Source: Firm-04 sp045591925
Lineage (GTDB): Bacteria > Bacillota > Clostridia > Oscillospirales > Ruminococcaceae
Length of the DNA stretch: 64,000 bases
Direction of reading: 5' to 3'
Assembly: GCA_045591925.1 (NCBI GenBank)
Contig: JAZNTW010000079.1
Location: forward strand, 1-64,000
In this document: piece by piece, positions 25,462-34,569 of the stretch
How the letters are laid out: each line of letters starts with the position of its first letter
How positions within the stretch are numbered: the first letter of the stretch is position 1
Notes under the pieces: generated by a model
The model's input: the letters and a program-made list of their open reading frames with translations, nothing else
Told to the model about the DNA's origin: nothing
The model's database searches: none
Program-made: the position numbers and the translations under genes

Positions 25462-27396
25462 ATGAAGCACAAGGTATTGCTGTCAGCGTCTCTGGCAGCA
25501 CTCATCGCTGTTTCTGCGAACGCGATGTATCCGAAGAGCACGCAGCTCAACGGGTCTTTCAACGTCGCAGCAGCCGATGACACAAATGACGACTGGCTCC
25601 ATGCCGTTGGCAGCCGTCTTTACGACATGAACGGCAACGAGGTCTGGCTGACCGGCGCAAACTGGTTCGGTATGAACTGTACCGAAAACGTGCCGCACGG
25701 TCTTTATGCAAGAGATGTCGATGATATGCTCCAAAGCGTTGCCGACCACGGTATCAACATCATCCGTTTCCCGATTTCCACAGAGCTTCTGCTCTCCTGG
25801 ATGGACGGCGATCCGCTGCCGGTTGCTTCGGTGCAGGCAAGCTACAATCCGCCGCAGGATGTCATCGGTGAGGATGGAACCGTAACGCCTGCCGGAAAAT
25901 ACGGCAATATCAACCGTGATTTCGTGCTTGAGGACGGCAAAACGCTCAAGAACAGCATGGAGATTTTCGATATCATCATGCAGAAATGTAAAAAATACGG
26001 TATCAAGGCGCTGATCGACGTTCACAGCCCTGCTTCCCACAACTCCGGTCATAATTACACCTTGTGGTATTATGAGCCGACCGCCGATGACTGCGATGGA
26101 ATGGCAATCGGTCATTTCTCCAAAAAGCAGATCACTTGGGATGATTGGAAAGACTCAATCACATGGCTGGCAGAAAAATATGCAAACGATGATACCATTC
26201 TTGCCTACGACCTGAAAAATGAGCCGCACGGCAAGAGACTGTATTCCGGCAGTGAATGTCCGCCCAGCATGGCAAAATGGGACGATTCCACCGATAAGAA
26301 TAACTGGAAATATTCCTCGGAGGAATGTGCAAAATCCATCCTCAAGGTCAATCCGCACGCATTGATTTTGATCGAAGGCATTGAGCAGTCCCCCATTCTG
26401 GAAAAGGGCGTTACATGGGATATGCCCGATAAATTCAATCCGCAGCCCGGCGAGGAGCAGTGGTACGGCGCATGGTGGGGCGGCAACCTCAGAGGCGTCA
26501 AGAATCTCCCTGTTCTGCCGGATTCCGGTCAGATCGTATATTCGCCGCACGATTACGGTCCCTCCGTCTACGCGCAGTCTTGGTTCGATAAGGACTTCAA
26601 TACCGAAACCCTGCTCGATGATTACTGGCGTGATACTTGGGCTTATATCAATGAGGACGATATCGCACCGCTGCTGATCGGTGAATGGGGCGGCCATATG
26701 GATGGCGGCAAAAACCAGAAGTGGATGACGCTTCTGCGCGATTACATGATCGACAATCACATCAACCATACATTCTGGTGTCTGAACCCGAATTCCGGTG
26801 ACACCGGCGGTCTGCTCGATACGCAGTTCGCAAACTGGGATGCTGAGAAATACGGTCTCTTTGAGGAATCGCTCTGGCAGACAGCCTCCGGCAAATATAT
26901 CGGTCTCGACCATCAGGTCGCGCTCGGAAAAAATGGTCTGTCGCTCAGCGAATTCTATTCCGGTATCGCAAGCTCGGAGGGCTCGAATCTGGACGGCGGC
27001 AAAAAGAGTGATGGTCCTATCACGACAACGCCAACCACCAAGCCCACAACTACTACAACCGAAAAAGCCACAACTACCACCACAAAAGCCACAACTTCCA
27101 CTACAAAAGCTACAACTTCCACTACAAAAGCCACTACCACCACAGAAACAGAAACAACGCCGACCGCTTCCCCAACCAAATGGGGCGACGCGAACACGGA
27201 CGATATTGTTGACGTTGCAGACGCAGTTTTGATCGCACGCTTTGTCGCTGAGGACGCTACGGCTTCCATCAGCGCACAGGGCAAGCTCAATGCAAGCGTC
27301 ACCGATGGCAAAAATATCAATGCCGATTGCACGGTCAAGATTCTGCAATTCATCGCAAAAATCATCACAGAAGAAGATCTTGCTCCTACAAAATAA
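25462..27396 (+). CDS. Secreted GH5 endoglucanase with Thr-rich linker and dockerin
   Basis: A 644-residue cellulosomal cellulase. A signal peptide (residues 1-22) leads to a GH5 catalytic domain of about 480 residues with the acid/base in KNEPHG (E254) and the nucleophile in IGEWGG (E408), as in the endoglucanases that open with WLHxxGSRxYDxxGNEVWLTGANWFG. A linker of repeated T4-KA units (about 515-570) follows, then a dockerin (WGDANTDDIVDVADAVLIARFVAED and a second loop, NADCTVKILQFIAK). ATG 25462 is chosen because GAGGGGG precedes it and a signal peptide follows. The next gene is a close paralogue. Confidence 0.94.
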   Translation: MKHKVLLSASLAALIAVSANAMYPKSTQLNGSFNVAAADDTNDDWLHAVGSRLYDMNGNEVWLTGANWFGMNCTENVPHGLYARDVDDMLQSVADHGINIIRFPISTELLLSWMDGDPLPVASVQASYNPPQDVIGEDGTVTPAGKYGNINRDFVLEDGKTLKNSMEIFDIIMQKCKKYGIKALIDVHSPASHNSGHNYTLWYYEPTADDCDGMAIGHFSKKQITWDDWKDSITWLAEKYANDDTILAYDLKNEPHGKRLYSGSECPPSMAKWDDSTDKNNWKYSSEECAKSILKVNPHALILIEGIEQSPILEKGVTWDMPDKFNPQPGEEQWYGAWWGGNLRGVKNLPVLPDSGQIVYSPHDYGPSVYAQSWFDKDFNTETLLDDYWRDTWAYINEDDIAPLLIGEWGGHMDGGKNQKWMTLLRDYMIDNHINHTFWCLNPNSGDTGGLLDTQFANWDAEKYGLFEESLWQTASGKYIGLDHQVALGKNGLSLSEFYSGIASSEGSNLDGGKKSDGPITTTPTTKPTTTTTEKATTTTTKATTSTTKATTSTTKATTTTETETTPTASPTKWGDANTDDIVDVADAVLIARFVAEDATASISAQGKLNASVTDGKNINADCTVKILQFIAKIITEEDLAPTK

Positions 27397-27442
27397 TAGC
27401 CGAAACGGATTCTCATAGTCAGTCATCCGCAAACGAAACATA

Positions 27443-27478
27443 TTAAGCCCGCTCTCAGTGCATTGAGAGTGGGCTTAA
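27443..27478 (+). terminator. Strong stem-loop between the two cellulase genes
   Basis: TTAAGCCC pairs with GGGCTTAA, extended inside by CTCTC/GAGAG. There is no clear T-run after it, so it may act as a transcript stabiliser or weak terminator. The rest of 27397-27584 shows no clear promoter. Confidence 0.55.
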
Positions 27479-27584
27479 CGCAAACACAGTTCTTTTTGTT
27501 CCGAACAGTCGGCACGAAAACGGGTATTCGCGCCGGCTGTCATACACCGGAAACGGTGAAATATTTATGAGAGGGGAAATCACC

Positions 27585-29393
27585 ATGAAAAACAAGCACC
27601 TGCTGTCATTCTGTATGGCAGCACTCGTAGCCGCAACCGGCACATTCGGCATGATGGAAAGCAATCTGCTGCTGTCAACGCCTGCCGCTGCGGTTGACGA
27701 CACCAACGACGACTGGCTTCACTGCGAGGGCAGCCGCATCTTCGACAAGGACGGTAACGAGGTCTGGCTGACCGGCGCAAACTGGTTCGGCTTCAACTGC
27801 TCGGAAAACTGCGTCCACTATCTTTGGAGTGCCGATGTCGATGACGTTCTGGAGAGCGTTGCAGACCACGGCATCAACATCATCCGCTTCCCGATTGCAA
27901 CAGAGCTTCTAGTCTCGTGGATGAACGGCAAGCCGAATCCTGTAAACAGCGTCAGCGCGAATGCAGACCCGGCGTTCACAATCAATCCGGATTTCTGCGA
28001 AGCAGACGGCAAGACGCTCAAGAACAGCATGGAAATCTTCGACATCATCATGCAGAAATGCAAAAAATACGGCATCAAAGCATTCATTGATATTCACAGC
28101 CCGCACACCGACAACTCCGGTCATAACTATGAGCTGTGGTATGGCAAGGCTGGCGTGACAACCGAGGTATGGATTGAAACGCTGGTCTGGCTCGCAGACA
28201 AGTATAAGAATGACGATACCCTGCTTGCGTTCGACCTCAAAAATGAGCCGCACGGCAAGGGTCAGGATGGTGCCAACGCGGCAAAATGGGACGGTTCGAC
28301 CGATGAAAACAACTGGGCATATGCGGCAACGAAGTGCGCAGACGCCATTCTTGATGTCAACCCGAACGCGCTGATTCTGATTGAGGGCGTTGAGCAATCG
28401 CTCAGCGGCGCGATGGAGGGCGACTACTGGGGTATGCCCGACAGAAAGGACAACTCCCCTTACATCGGCGCATGGTGGGGCGGCAACTTCCGTGACGCAC
28501 GCGAATATCCGATCAAGCCGGAGCACGGCACAAGCCAGATCGTCTATTCGCCGCATGATTACGGCCCATCCGTTTACGCGCAGACATGGTTCGACAAGGA
28601 TTTCACAGAGCAAACGCTGCTCGATGACTACTGGTACGATACATGGGCATACATCAACGCCGAGAACATCGCGCCGCTGCTGATTGGCGAATGGGGCGGC
28701 CATATGACCGGCAACAACCTCAAATGGATGCTTCTCCTGCGCGATTACATGATCAAAAACCACATTAACCACACGTTCTGGTGTCTGAACACGAATTCCG
28801 GCGACACCGGCGGACTCTGGAACGACCTTCAGTTCATGCAGGGCTCCGGCACGACCATCAACTGGAATCAGGAAAAATACGAAATGTTTGAGGAATCGCT
28901 CTGGCAGACAGAGTCCGGCAAGTATATCGGACTTGACCATCAGGTTCCACTGGGCAAAAACGGCGTCTCGCTCTCTGAGTTCATTGCATCCGGCGAGCGA
29001 AGCAACATCGACGGCGGCTCCAGCGGCAACAAGGGCAATTCTGTTGACATCGTAACCACACCGTCTCAGGGCACTACCGCTTCGACCACCTCGAAAACCA
29101 CAACAACATCCACAAGCACCGCAACATCCTCCACTACAACTTCCACGACAACCAAAACCACCACTACGCCGACTGCGACCAAATGGGGCGACGCAAATGA
29201 GGATGGTACGATTGATATCTCGGACGTTGTACTGATTGCGCGCTTTGTTGCAGAGGACGCAGACGCGCCCATTACACAGCAAGGCAAGGTCAACGCAAGC
29301 GTCGCTGACGGCAAACAAGTCACAGGCGAATGTATTGTCAAAATCCTGCGATTCATTGCAAAGCTCATTTCGGAAGAGCAGCTTGCACCGTAA
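27585..29393 (+). CDS. Secreted GH5 endoglucanase with Thr-rich linker and dockerin (paralogue)
   Basis: A 602-residue protein of the same plan as its neighbour: signal peptide (1-33 or so), GH5 domain with KNEPHG (E221) and IGEWGG (E369), Ser/Thr-rich linker (about 490-530) and C-terminal dockerin (WGDANEDGTIDISDVVLIARFVAED; GECIVKILRFIAK). It lacks an insertion of roughly 30 residues that the first copy has near residues 110-150 and 190-205. ATG 27585 follows GAGAGGGGAAA. The two genes probably arose by tandem duplication and then drifted, giving related but perhaps different cellulose or glucan specificities on the same scaffold. Confidence 0.94.
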   Translation: MKNKHLLSFCMAALVAATGTFGMMESNLLLSTPAAAVDDTNDDWLHCEGSRIFDKDGNEVWLTGANWFGFNCSENCVHYLWSADVDDVLESVADHGINIIRFPIATELLVSWMNGKPNPVNSVSANADPAFTINPDFCEADGKTLKNSMEIFDIIMQKCKKYGIKAFIDIHSPHTDNSGHNYELWYGKAGVTTEVWIETLVWLADKYKNDDTLLAFDLKNEPHGKGQDGANAAKWDGSTDENNWAYAATKCADAILDVNPNALILIEGVEQSLSGAMEGDYWGMPDRKDNSPYIGAWWGGNFRDAREYPIKPEHGTSQIVYSPHDYGPSVYAQTWFDKDFTEQTLLDDYWYDTWAYINAENIAPLLIGEWGGHMTGNNLKWMLLLRDYMIKNHINHTFWCLNTNSGDTGGLWNDLQFMQGSGTTINWNQEKYEMFEESLWQTESGKYIGLDHQVPLGKNGVSLSEFIASGERSNIDGGSSGNKGNSVDIVTTPSQGTTASTTSKTTTTSTSTATSSTTTSTTTKTTTTPTATKWGDANEDGTIDISDVVLIARFVAEDADAPITQQGKVNASVADGKQVTGECIVKILRFIAKLISEEQLAP

Positions 29394-29412
29394 CCTGCGC
29401 ATCACATAACAA

Positions 29413-29458
29413 AACCGCCCAAATCAAGCAATTACGCTGATTTGGGCGGTTATTTTTT
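29413..29458. terminator. Bidirectional terminator between cellulase and pilin genes
   Basis: AACCGCCCAAATCA (29413-29426) pairs perfectly with its complement at 29438-29451, followed by ATTTTTTTC on the + strand. The genes converge here. Confidence 0.9.
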
Positions 29459-29524
29459 TCAGGTTTATCGTGCGAAAGCGATTGATTTCAGCAAGCTGTC
29501 ATCCTCGCCGTCACTTTATCGGAG

Positions 29525-30052
29525 TCATTCCTCTTTCTCCGGGTCTTTCATCGCAAATACAAGTGCGCTCTCCGAATCCCAAGCTCCGGTACGTGCTTTG
29601 TAATCCTCAACGGTAATTGCAAGCGGATATGTTCCGGGATATCTGCCGTCAATGACGCCAACACCGGCACATCCGGCTTCACCGATTCGGAAGGACAGAT
29701 CATCAATTTTCTGAACATCGGAAAAATAGCCGCAAACCTTTGAATAAAGCGTATTCATCAGGTCAGTTTCATTCTTCGTACCATTCGACTTGTAATCTTT
29801 TTGTGCAAAAATTGACGCGCCGTTTGTCGTATAATCATCGTTCTGAATGGTGCTCAGCGTCAAATCAGCCGCTTCCATTTCCACCAATGAAACATTCAGC
29901 GCATTGTAGATAGATTTTGCTGCGTTATTGGATGTTGTAATCTTGGAGCGACGCACATAGCCGAGCATCGCAGGCACAAGAATTGCAGCGAGAACACCGA
30001 TGATCGCAATCACAACGACCAACTCAATCAATGTAAATCCATGTCTTTTCAT
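29525..30052 (-). CDS. Type IV pilin-like protein (third copy)
   Basis: A 175-residue prepilin. It starts with a short leader and the cleavage-methylation site GFTLIELVVVIAIIGVLAAIL, with Gly at -1 and Glu at +5 as required by the peptidase at 34.6 kb. The helix continues YVRRSKITTSNNAAKSIYNAL as in the two neighbours. The C-terminal globular part differs from the other two copies and lacks their CTAC pair, so it may be a minor subunit. It is last of the three pilin genes. Confidence 0.9.
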   Translation of the reverse strand: MKRHGFTLIELVVVIAIIGVLAAILVPAMLGYVRRSKITTSNNAAKSIYNALNVSLVEMEAADLTLSTIQNDDYTTNGASIFAQKDYKSNGTKNETDLMNTLYSKVCGYFSDVQKIDDLSFRIGEAGCAGVGVIDGRYPGTYPLAITVEDYKARTGAWDSESALVFAMKDPEKEE

Positions 30053-30193
30053 TTCAGTTACCTCTCAAAACGATAAGTACCATTCCAATAAAATTTTACT
30101 TAACTGTCAACTTGTTTTGAATTTTGATGAAATGGCACGAAAACTCCGAAAGAGGAGCATTCGATACCATTGTGGGAATTGATTTTGAATCTA

Positions 30194-30685
30194 TTACTTT
30201 TTCTCTACAGTCGGAGCCGGGCCGGGCATTGCTGCAAGCGCAGTTGACGGAGGAGTCTGAACAGACTTATAGGCTTCAGGCGTCCACGGATTCGGATATG
30301 CGCCCGGATAGTTACCGTTCTTTACGCCGCAAGCGGTGCAAGCGCCATCGGTAATCTGAACTGCATATGCCTTAACCTTTGCAAGGTCGGTGAAGTAGCC
30401 GTAAACCATCTTATCAAACTTATCATCGCTGGTTGCAACAGTTGCACCAACCAGATCAGTTGTGCTGGTAGCTGCACCGGTACCGGAAACAGTACCATCG
30501 GTGGTATCCATATCAACCAATGCGGTATTATAAGCATTGTAGATGGATTTCGCGGTGGTGTTCGCGGTGGTGATTTTGGATTTTCTGACGTAGCCGAGCA
30601 TTGCCGGAACGAGGATTGCAGCGAGCACGCCGATGATCGCGATAACAACGATCAGCTCAATCAGGGTAAAACCTTTCTTCTTCAT
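30194..30685 (-). CDS. Type IV major pilin-like protein (second copy)
   Basis: A 163-residue prepilin with KKKGFTLIELIVVIAIIGV at the start. Over the first 135 residues it is almost identical to the copy upstream, including the CTACG cysteine pair that could form a disulfide in the D-region. The divergence is confined to the last 25 residues. Shine-Dalgarno CAGGAGA precedes it. It may be an alternative major subunit or a source of antigenic variation. Confidence 0.92.
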   Translation of the reverse strand: MKKKGFTLIELIVVIAIIGVLAAILVPAMLGYVRKSKITTANTTAKSIYNAYNTALVDMDTTDGTVSGTGAATSTTDLVGATVATSDDKFDKMVYGYFTDLAKVKAYAVQITDGACTACGVKNGNYPGAYPNPWTPEAYKSVQTPPSTALAAMPGPAPTVEKK

Positions 30686-30722
30686 AGATGTAAATCTCCT
30701 GTCAAAAATATTTAACAGAAAT

Positions 30723-30794
30723 ATTCCAAGAAATTGGAATGTTTCCGTTGTAACTATGATGATAGAACGAATGCCCCCAAATTGGGGGCATTCG
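30723..30794 (-). terminator. Two hairpins between pilin copies one and two
   Basis: A 13-bp perfect stem (CGAATGCCCCCAA 30768-30780 with 30781-30794) is followed on the minus strand by GTTCTATC and then a smaller ATTCCAA/TTGGAAT stem (30723-30740). Lacking a T-run, it may slow or protect transcripts so that the first pilin is made in excess. Confidence 0.55.
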
Positions 30795-30859
30795 ATATGA
30801 ACTGAATTTGACCTAAATTTAATAACTTAAATCAATTTCAAGCCTATTGTCGACTTAAA

Positions 30860-31354
30860 TTACTTCTTCTCAGTAGTACCAGTAGCCTTCGGACCACTCA
30901 TAGCAACAACAGCAGAAGCCGGCTTACCATTAGTCTTGTAGGACTCCGGATCCCAAGCATTCGGATATGCGCCCGGATAGTTACCATTCAGAACGCCGCA
31001 AGCGGTGCAAGCGCCATCGGTAATCTGAACTGCATATGCCTTAACCTTTGCAAGGTCGGTGAAGTAGCCGTAAACCATCTGATCAAACTTATCAGTGCTG
31101 ACAGCAACTGTTGCACCAACCAGATCAGTTGTGGTAGTAGCTGCACCGGTACCGGAAACAGTACCATCGGTGGTATCCATATCAACCAGAGCAGTGTTGT
31201 AAGCATTGTAGATGGACTTAGCAGTGGTGTTAGCGGTGGTGATCTTGGACTTTCTTACGTAACCGAGCATTGCCGGAACGAGGATAGCTGCCAGAACGCC
31301 GATGATCGCGATAACAACGATCAGCTCAATCAGAGTAAAACCTTTCTTTTTCAT
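30860..31354 (-). CDS. Type IV major pilin-like protein (first copy)
   Basis: A 164-residue prepilin. ATG 31354 is used because TTGGAGG precedes it and it starts MKKKGFTLIELIVVIAIIGV with a five-residue leader. The mature N-terminal helix, the YVRKSKITTANTTAKS linker and a globular part with the CTACG pair follow. It is first in the pilin set and sits behind a perfect promoter (31460-31488) with a 100-nt leader, fitting a highly expressed major pilus subunit. In Ruminococcus, related Pil proteins have been linked to binding cellulose. Confidence 0.93.
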   Translation of the reverse strand: MKKKGFTLIELIVVIAIIGVLAAILVPAMLGYVRKSKITTANTTAKSIYNAYNTALVDMDTTDGTVSGTGAATTTTDLVGATVAVSTDKFDQMVYGYFTDLAKVKAYAVQITDGACTACGVLNGNYPGAYPNAWDPESYKTNGKPASAVVAMSGPKATGTTEKK

Positions 31355-31459
31355 GATAATACCTCCAAAATTTCTTTTAAGTAGCAATCCGAGGATTGCG
31401 GATTTTGAACAACAAACCCGGTGCGACGTCTTACACCGTCTGTCGTTCTCCATGGTCTT

Positions 31460-31488
31460 AGTATAGCATATCCAAAAGAAATTGTCAA
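31460..31488 (-). promoter_or_regulatory. Consensus promoter of the pilin genes
   Basis: TTGACA (complement of 31483-31488) and TATACT (complement of 31460-31465) with a 17-nt spacer on the minus strand. Confidence 0.88.
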
Positions 31489-31681
31489 GTCTTTTCCGTA
31501 ATATTTCTGAATTGTGAACAAACTTTTACAAAACTCTTTTTTTGAACGTTTTTTTCAGTTTCGTTTTCGTCGGATTGCACAATTTTGGTAACAACTATGT
31601 AGGAATTCAACCGGTTCGCATCGGATATTGTATGAAACAAACAGGCAAAGCGCATCTCTACGCTCTGCCTGTTCATCATAT

Positions 31682-32791
31682 TTAGCCGATTACGCCATCA
31701 CGTGTAATGACAGACTGACCGCCCATCGCAGTGAGATAACGATAGAACTCGGTCTTATCCTGACACTTTTCGAGTGCGTCGATTTCGTTGACGGTGTTGT
31801 TCTTAACCAGACGAGCAAGCTCCTGGTCAAGCGACATCATGCCGTGCGCCTTACCTGCCTGAATCGAGGACATGATCAAGTGAATCTTGCCCTCACGAAT
31901 CATAGCGGCAACTGCGTCCGTAACATTCAGAATTTCCATTGCCGCAATACGGCCTGTACCGTTCTTCAGCGGCAGGAGCGTCTGAGAGATAACGCCGACC
32001 AGAACGTTCGCGAGCTGTGCGCGAATCTGGTTCTGCTGATGCTCCGGATAAACGTCGATGATACGGTTGATGGTATCAGGCGCAGACGTGGTATGGAGCG
32101 TGGAGAAAACAAGGTGACCGGTTTCAGCCGCGGTGATCGCAGCCTGAATCGTCTCGAAGTCACGCATCTCACCGACGAGGATAACGTCCGGGTCTTCACG
32201 AAGTGCAGCTCTCAGCGACAGTGCAAAGCTAGGTACGTCAGCACCAACCTCACGCTGGTTGACCATGCAGCGCTTATGCTCGTGAACATACTCGATCGGA
32301 TCCTCAATCGTGATAACGTGTGCACTCTTGTTGCAGTTAACGTAGTCGATCATACCTGCAAGGGTCGTGGACTTACCGGAACCAGTCGGACCGGTGATAA
32401 GGACAAGACCACGCGGACGCATTGCAAATTCCGACATAATCGGCGGCATGAACAGATCATCCAGCGTCGGAATGTCGTTACGCAGAAGACGAATCGCAAT
32501 GGCAATATGATCGCGCTGATAGAAGATGTTGCAGCGGTGACGGTAGCCGGCGCGGGTCACGTAAGAAAAGTCAACGTCAATGCGCTGTGTGACCTTTTTA
32601 CGCTGCTGCTCGTTGGTCATCTGCTCAACGACCTCTGCGATCATTTCATCGGTCATTTCGGGATAGCTGCTCATTTTGCGGAGCTGACCGTGCAGACGAA
32701 CAACCGGATTGATACCAACCGTAAAATGCAAGTCGGAACAACCAAGCGCACGGACATCGTCCAGAATTTTATTCACTGAAATAATGGGCAT
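31682..32791 (-). CDS. pilT: Type IV pilus retraction ATPase (PilT)
   Basis: PilT is the hexameric ATPase that drives pilus retraction at the cytoplasmic membrane. The 369-residue protein has Walker A GPTGSGKST, the Asp box (ITIEDPIEYVHEHK), Walker B VILVGEMRD and the His box GHLVFSTLHT. The PilT-specific end (the AIRE motif equivalent, here MIREGK) is recognisable. It follows pilB by 30 bp. Confidence 0.94.
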   Translation of the reverse strand: MPIISVNKILDDVRALGCSDLHFTVGINPVVRLHGQLRKMSSYPEMTDEMIAEVVEQMTNEQQRKKVTQRIDVDFSYVTRAGYRHRCNIFYQRDHIAIAIRLLRNDIPTLDDLFMPPIMSEFAMRPRGLVLITGPTGSGKSTTLAGMIDYVNCNKSAHVITIEDPIEYVHEHKRCMVNQREVGADVPSFALSLRAALREDPDVILVGEMRDFETIQAAITAAETGHLVFSTLHTTSAPDTINRIIDVYPEHQQNQIRAQLANVLVGVISQTLLPLKNGTGRIAAMEILNVTDAVAAMIREGKIHLIMSSIQAGKAHGMMSLDQELARLVKNNTVNEIDALEKCQDKTEFYRYLTAMGGQSVITRDGVIG

Positions 32792-32821
32792 GATAAATCC
32801 TCCGTTTCTTCCTGTTCGTTA

Positions 32822-34483
32822 TTAAACTGTGTATGTAACACGTACAAGCTCATCAATCGAGGTAACACCCTGCTGAACGAGGTCAGCAACGTTATCACGA
32901 AGCAGCTTTGTACCGTTTGCGCGAGCGGTTTTTTCGAGCTCATCCGAGCTTGCGCCGTTTGCAATCAGCGTGGAGATTTCACCGGAGCAGTGGATGATTT
33001 CGTGAATTGCAGTACGTCCGCGATAACCGCCACCGCACTCATTACAGCCAACAGCGTCGAAAATCGGAACGGAACGATCGAGGTGCATCAGTTCGCTCTC
33101 CTCCGGAGTAGACATTCTCTGTCTTCTGCACTTCGGGCAAAGAACCTTAACAAGACGCTGTGCGACAACGCCGATCAGCGAGGATGCAACCATGTAAGAC
33201 GGAATACCCATGTCAATCAGACGGACGATCGTGGATGCAGCGTCATTGGTATGGAGCGTGGAAAGAACAAGGTGTCCGGTGATAGCAGCACGAATACCGA
33301 TTTCAGCGGTTTCGCCGTCACGCATCTCACCGATCATAATGATATCCGGGTCCTGACGGAGAATCGAACGAAGCGCCGCCGGGAATGTCATACCGGACTT
33401 AACGTTGATCTGGCACTGGTTAATGCCTTCGATCTGCTTTTCAACCGGGTCCTCAACCGTAACAACGTTAACCTCCGGTCTTGCGATCGCACCCAGAGCA
33501 GCGTACAGCGTAGTGGACTTACCGGAACCGGTCGGGCCGGTAACCAGAATAACGCCGTGCGGACACTTGATCATGCTCTCAAACAGCTTGAAGTTGTAAT
33601 CAGACATACCGAGCTCGTGCAGACCACGCGTTTTGATCGCGCCGGTAGACAGAATTCGGAGAACGATCTTTTCGCCGTGAACCATCGGCAGCGTAGATAC
33701 ACGAAGGTCAAGCGGAATGCCGTCAACAGTCTGCGTGAAACGACCGTCCTGCGGGATACGCTTTTCAGCGATGTTCATGCCGGAGATCAGCTTCAGACGA
33801 GTTGAGAGCTGATTCTGGACGTTTGCGGATACGTTCATCAATGTAACAAGGTCGCCGTTGACACGAACACGAATCTGTGTATATTTCTCAAACGGCTCCA
33901 AGTGAATATCCGTTGCTTCCATACGGAAGGAGTTCTCGACGATCTGTGTTGCGAGCTTAACGATCGGCGCGCTCTCAACACGGTCTCTGGATTCTTCCTC
34001 GTCGATCAGGTCGCCCTGCGAGGTGTCGATGCCCAAATCACCGAGGTCGGTCATCTGGTATGCCTTACCGATTGCCTTCTTGATCGCTGAACGAGTTGCG
34101 AGAACCGGAATACAGTCAAAACCAGTCTTAACCTTAATATCCTCAAGAATATTGAAGTTTACGGGATCATCCGTTGCAACAGTCAGACGGCGACCGGTCT
34201 TGTTGATTGCGAGAACGCAGTTGCGCTCTGCAAGGTCCTGCGGAACCATACGGGCAATTTCGCCGTCAACCTCGACATTGTTGAGGTCAACGAACGGTGT
34301 TTGCAGCTTAACAGACAGAGCCTGCGCAAATTTGATGTCGGACATAAATCCCATCTCGACAATGACCTCACCAAATTTCTTCTGATCCGTCGATTCGCGC
34401 TGTCTCTGCAGAACCTGCTGCAGCTGTTCAGGGGTGATGTGACCTTCCTCGACGAGGTAGTCACCGATTCGGATGTTTCTCAT
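32822..34483 (-). CDS. pilB: Type IV pilus assembly ATPase (PilB/GspE family)
   Basis: PilB powers pilus extension. The 553-residue protein starts (ATG 34483, after GGAGG) with an MshEN/GspE N-terminal domain (RIGDYLVEEGHITPEQLQQVL), a c-di-GMP-binding type fold in relatives, and then has the ATPase core: Walker A GPTGSGKST, VTVEDPVEKQIEGINQ, Walker B IIMIGEMRD and STLHTNDA. A four-Cys zinc site follows (CPKCRR...CNECGGG). It is the first gene of the pilB-pilT pair. Confidence 0.94.
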   Translation of the reverse strand: MRNIRIGDYLVEEGHITPEQLQQVLQRQRESTDQKKFGEVIVEMGFMSDIKFAQALSVKLQTPFVDLNNVEVDGEIARMVPQDLAERNCVLAINKTGRRLTVATDDPVNFNILEDIKVKTGFDCIPVLATRSAIKKAIGKAYQMTDLGDLGIDTSQGDLIDEEESRDRVESAPIVKLATQIVENSFRMEATDIHLEPFEKYTQIRVRVNGDLVTLMNVSANVQNQLSTRLKLISGMNIAEKRIPQDGRFTQTVDGIPLDLRVSTLPMVHGEKIVLRILSTGAIKTRGLHELGMSDYNFKLFESMIKCPHGVILVTGPTGSGKSTTLYAALGAIARPEVNVVTVEDPVEKQIEGINQCQINVKSGMTFPAALRSILRQDPDIIMIGEMRDGETAEIGIRAAITGHLVLSTLHTNDAASTIVRLIDMGIPSYMVASSLIGVVAQRLVKVLCPKCRRQRMSTPEESELMHLDRSVPIFDAVGCNECGGGYRGRTAIHEIIHCSGEISTLIANGASSDELEKTARANGTKLLRDNVADLVQQGVTSIDELVRVTYTV

Positions 34484-34505
34484 AATCCAACCTCCAAAAA
34501 AACTC

Positions 34506-34534
34506 TTGAAAAATATGCCAATCTGTGGTAGAAT
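34506..34534 (+). promoter_or_regulatory. Promoter of the prepilin peptidase gene
   Basis: TTGAAA at 34506-34511 and TAGAAT at 34529-34534 with a 17-nt spacer, divergent from pilB. Confidence 0.75.
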
Positions 34535-34569
34535 AGAATAACAGTACAAACCATAAAGGAGGTACCGTT

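Noticed and set aside
27050..27150. Possible CRISPR or satellite in the cellulase linker
   Set aside because: Short ACN-rich repeats that encode a Thr-rich linker.
27909..29405. Long minus-strand frame opposite the second GH5 gene
   Set aside because: Complement of a high-quality cellulase gene; no start signals.
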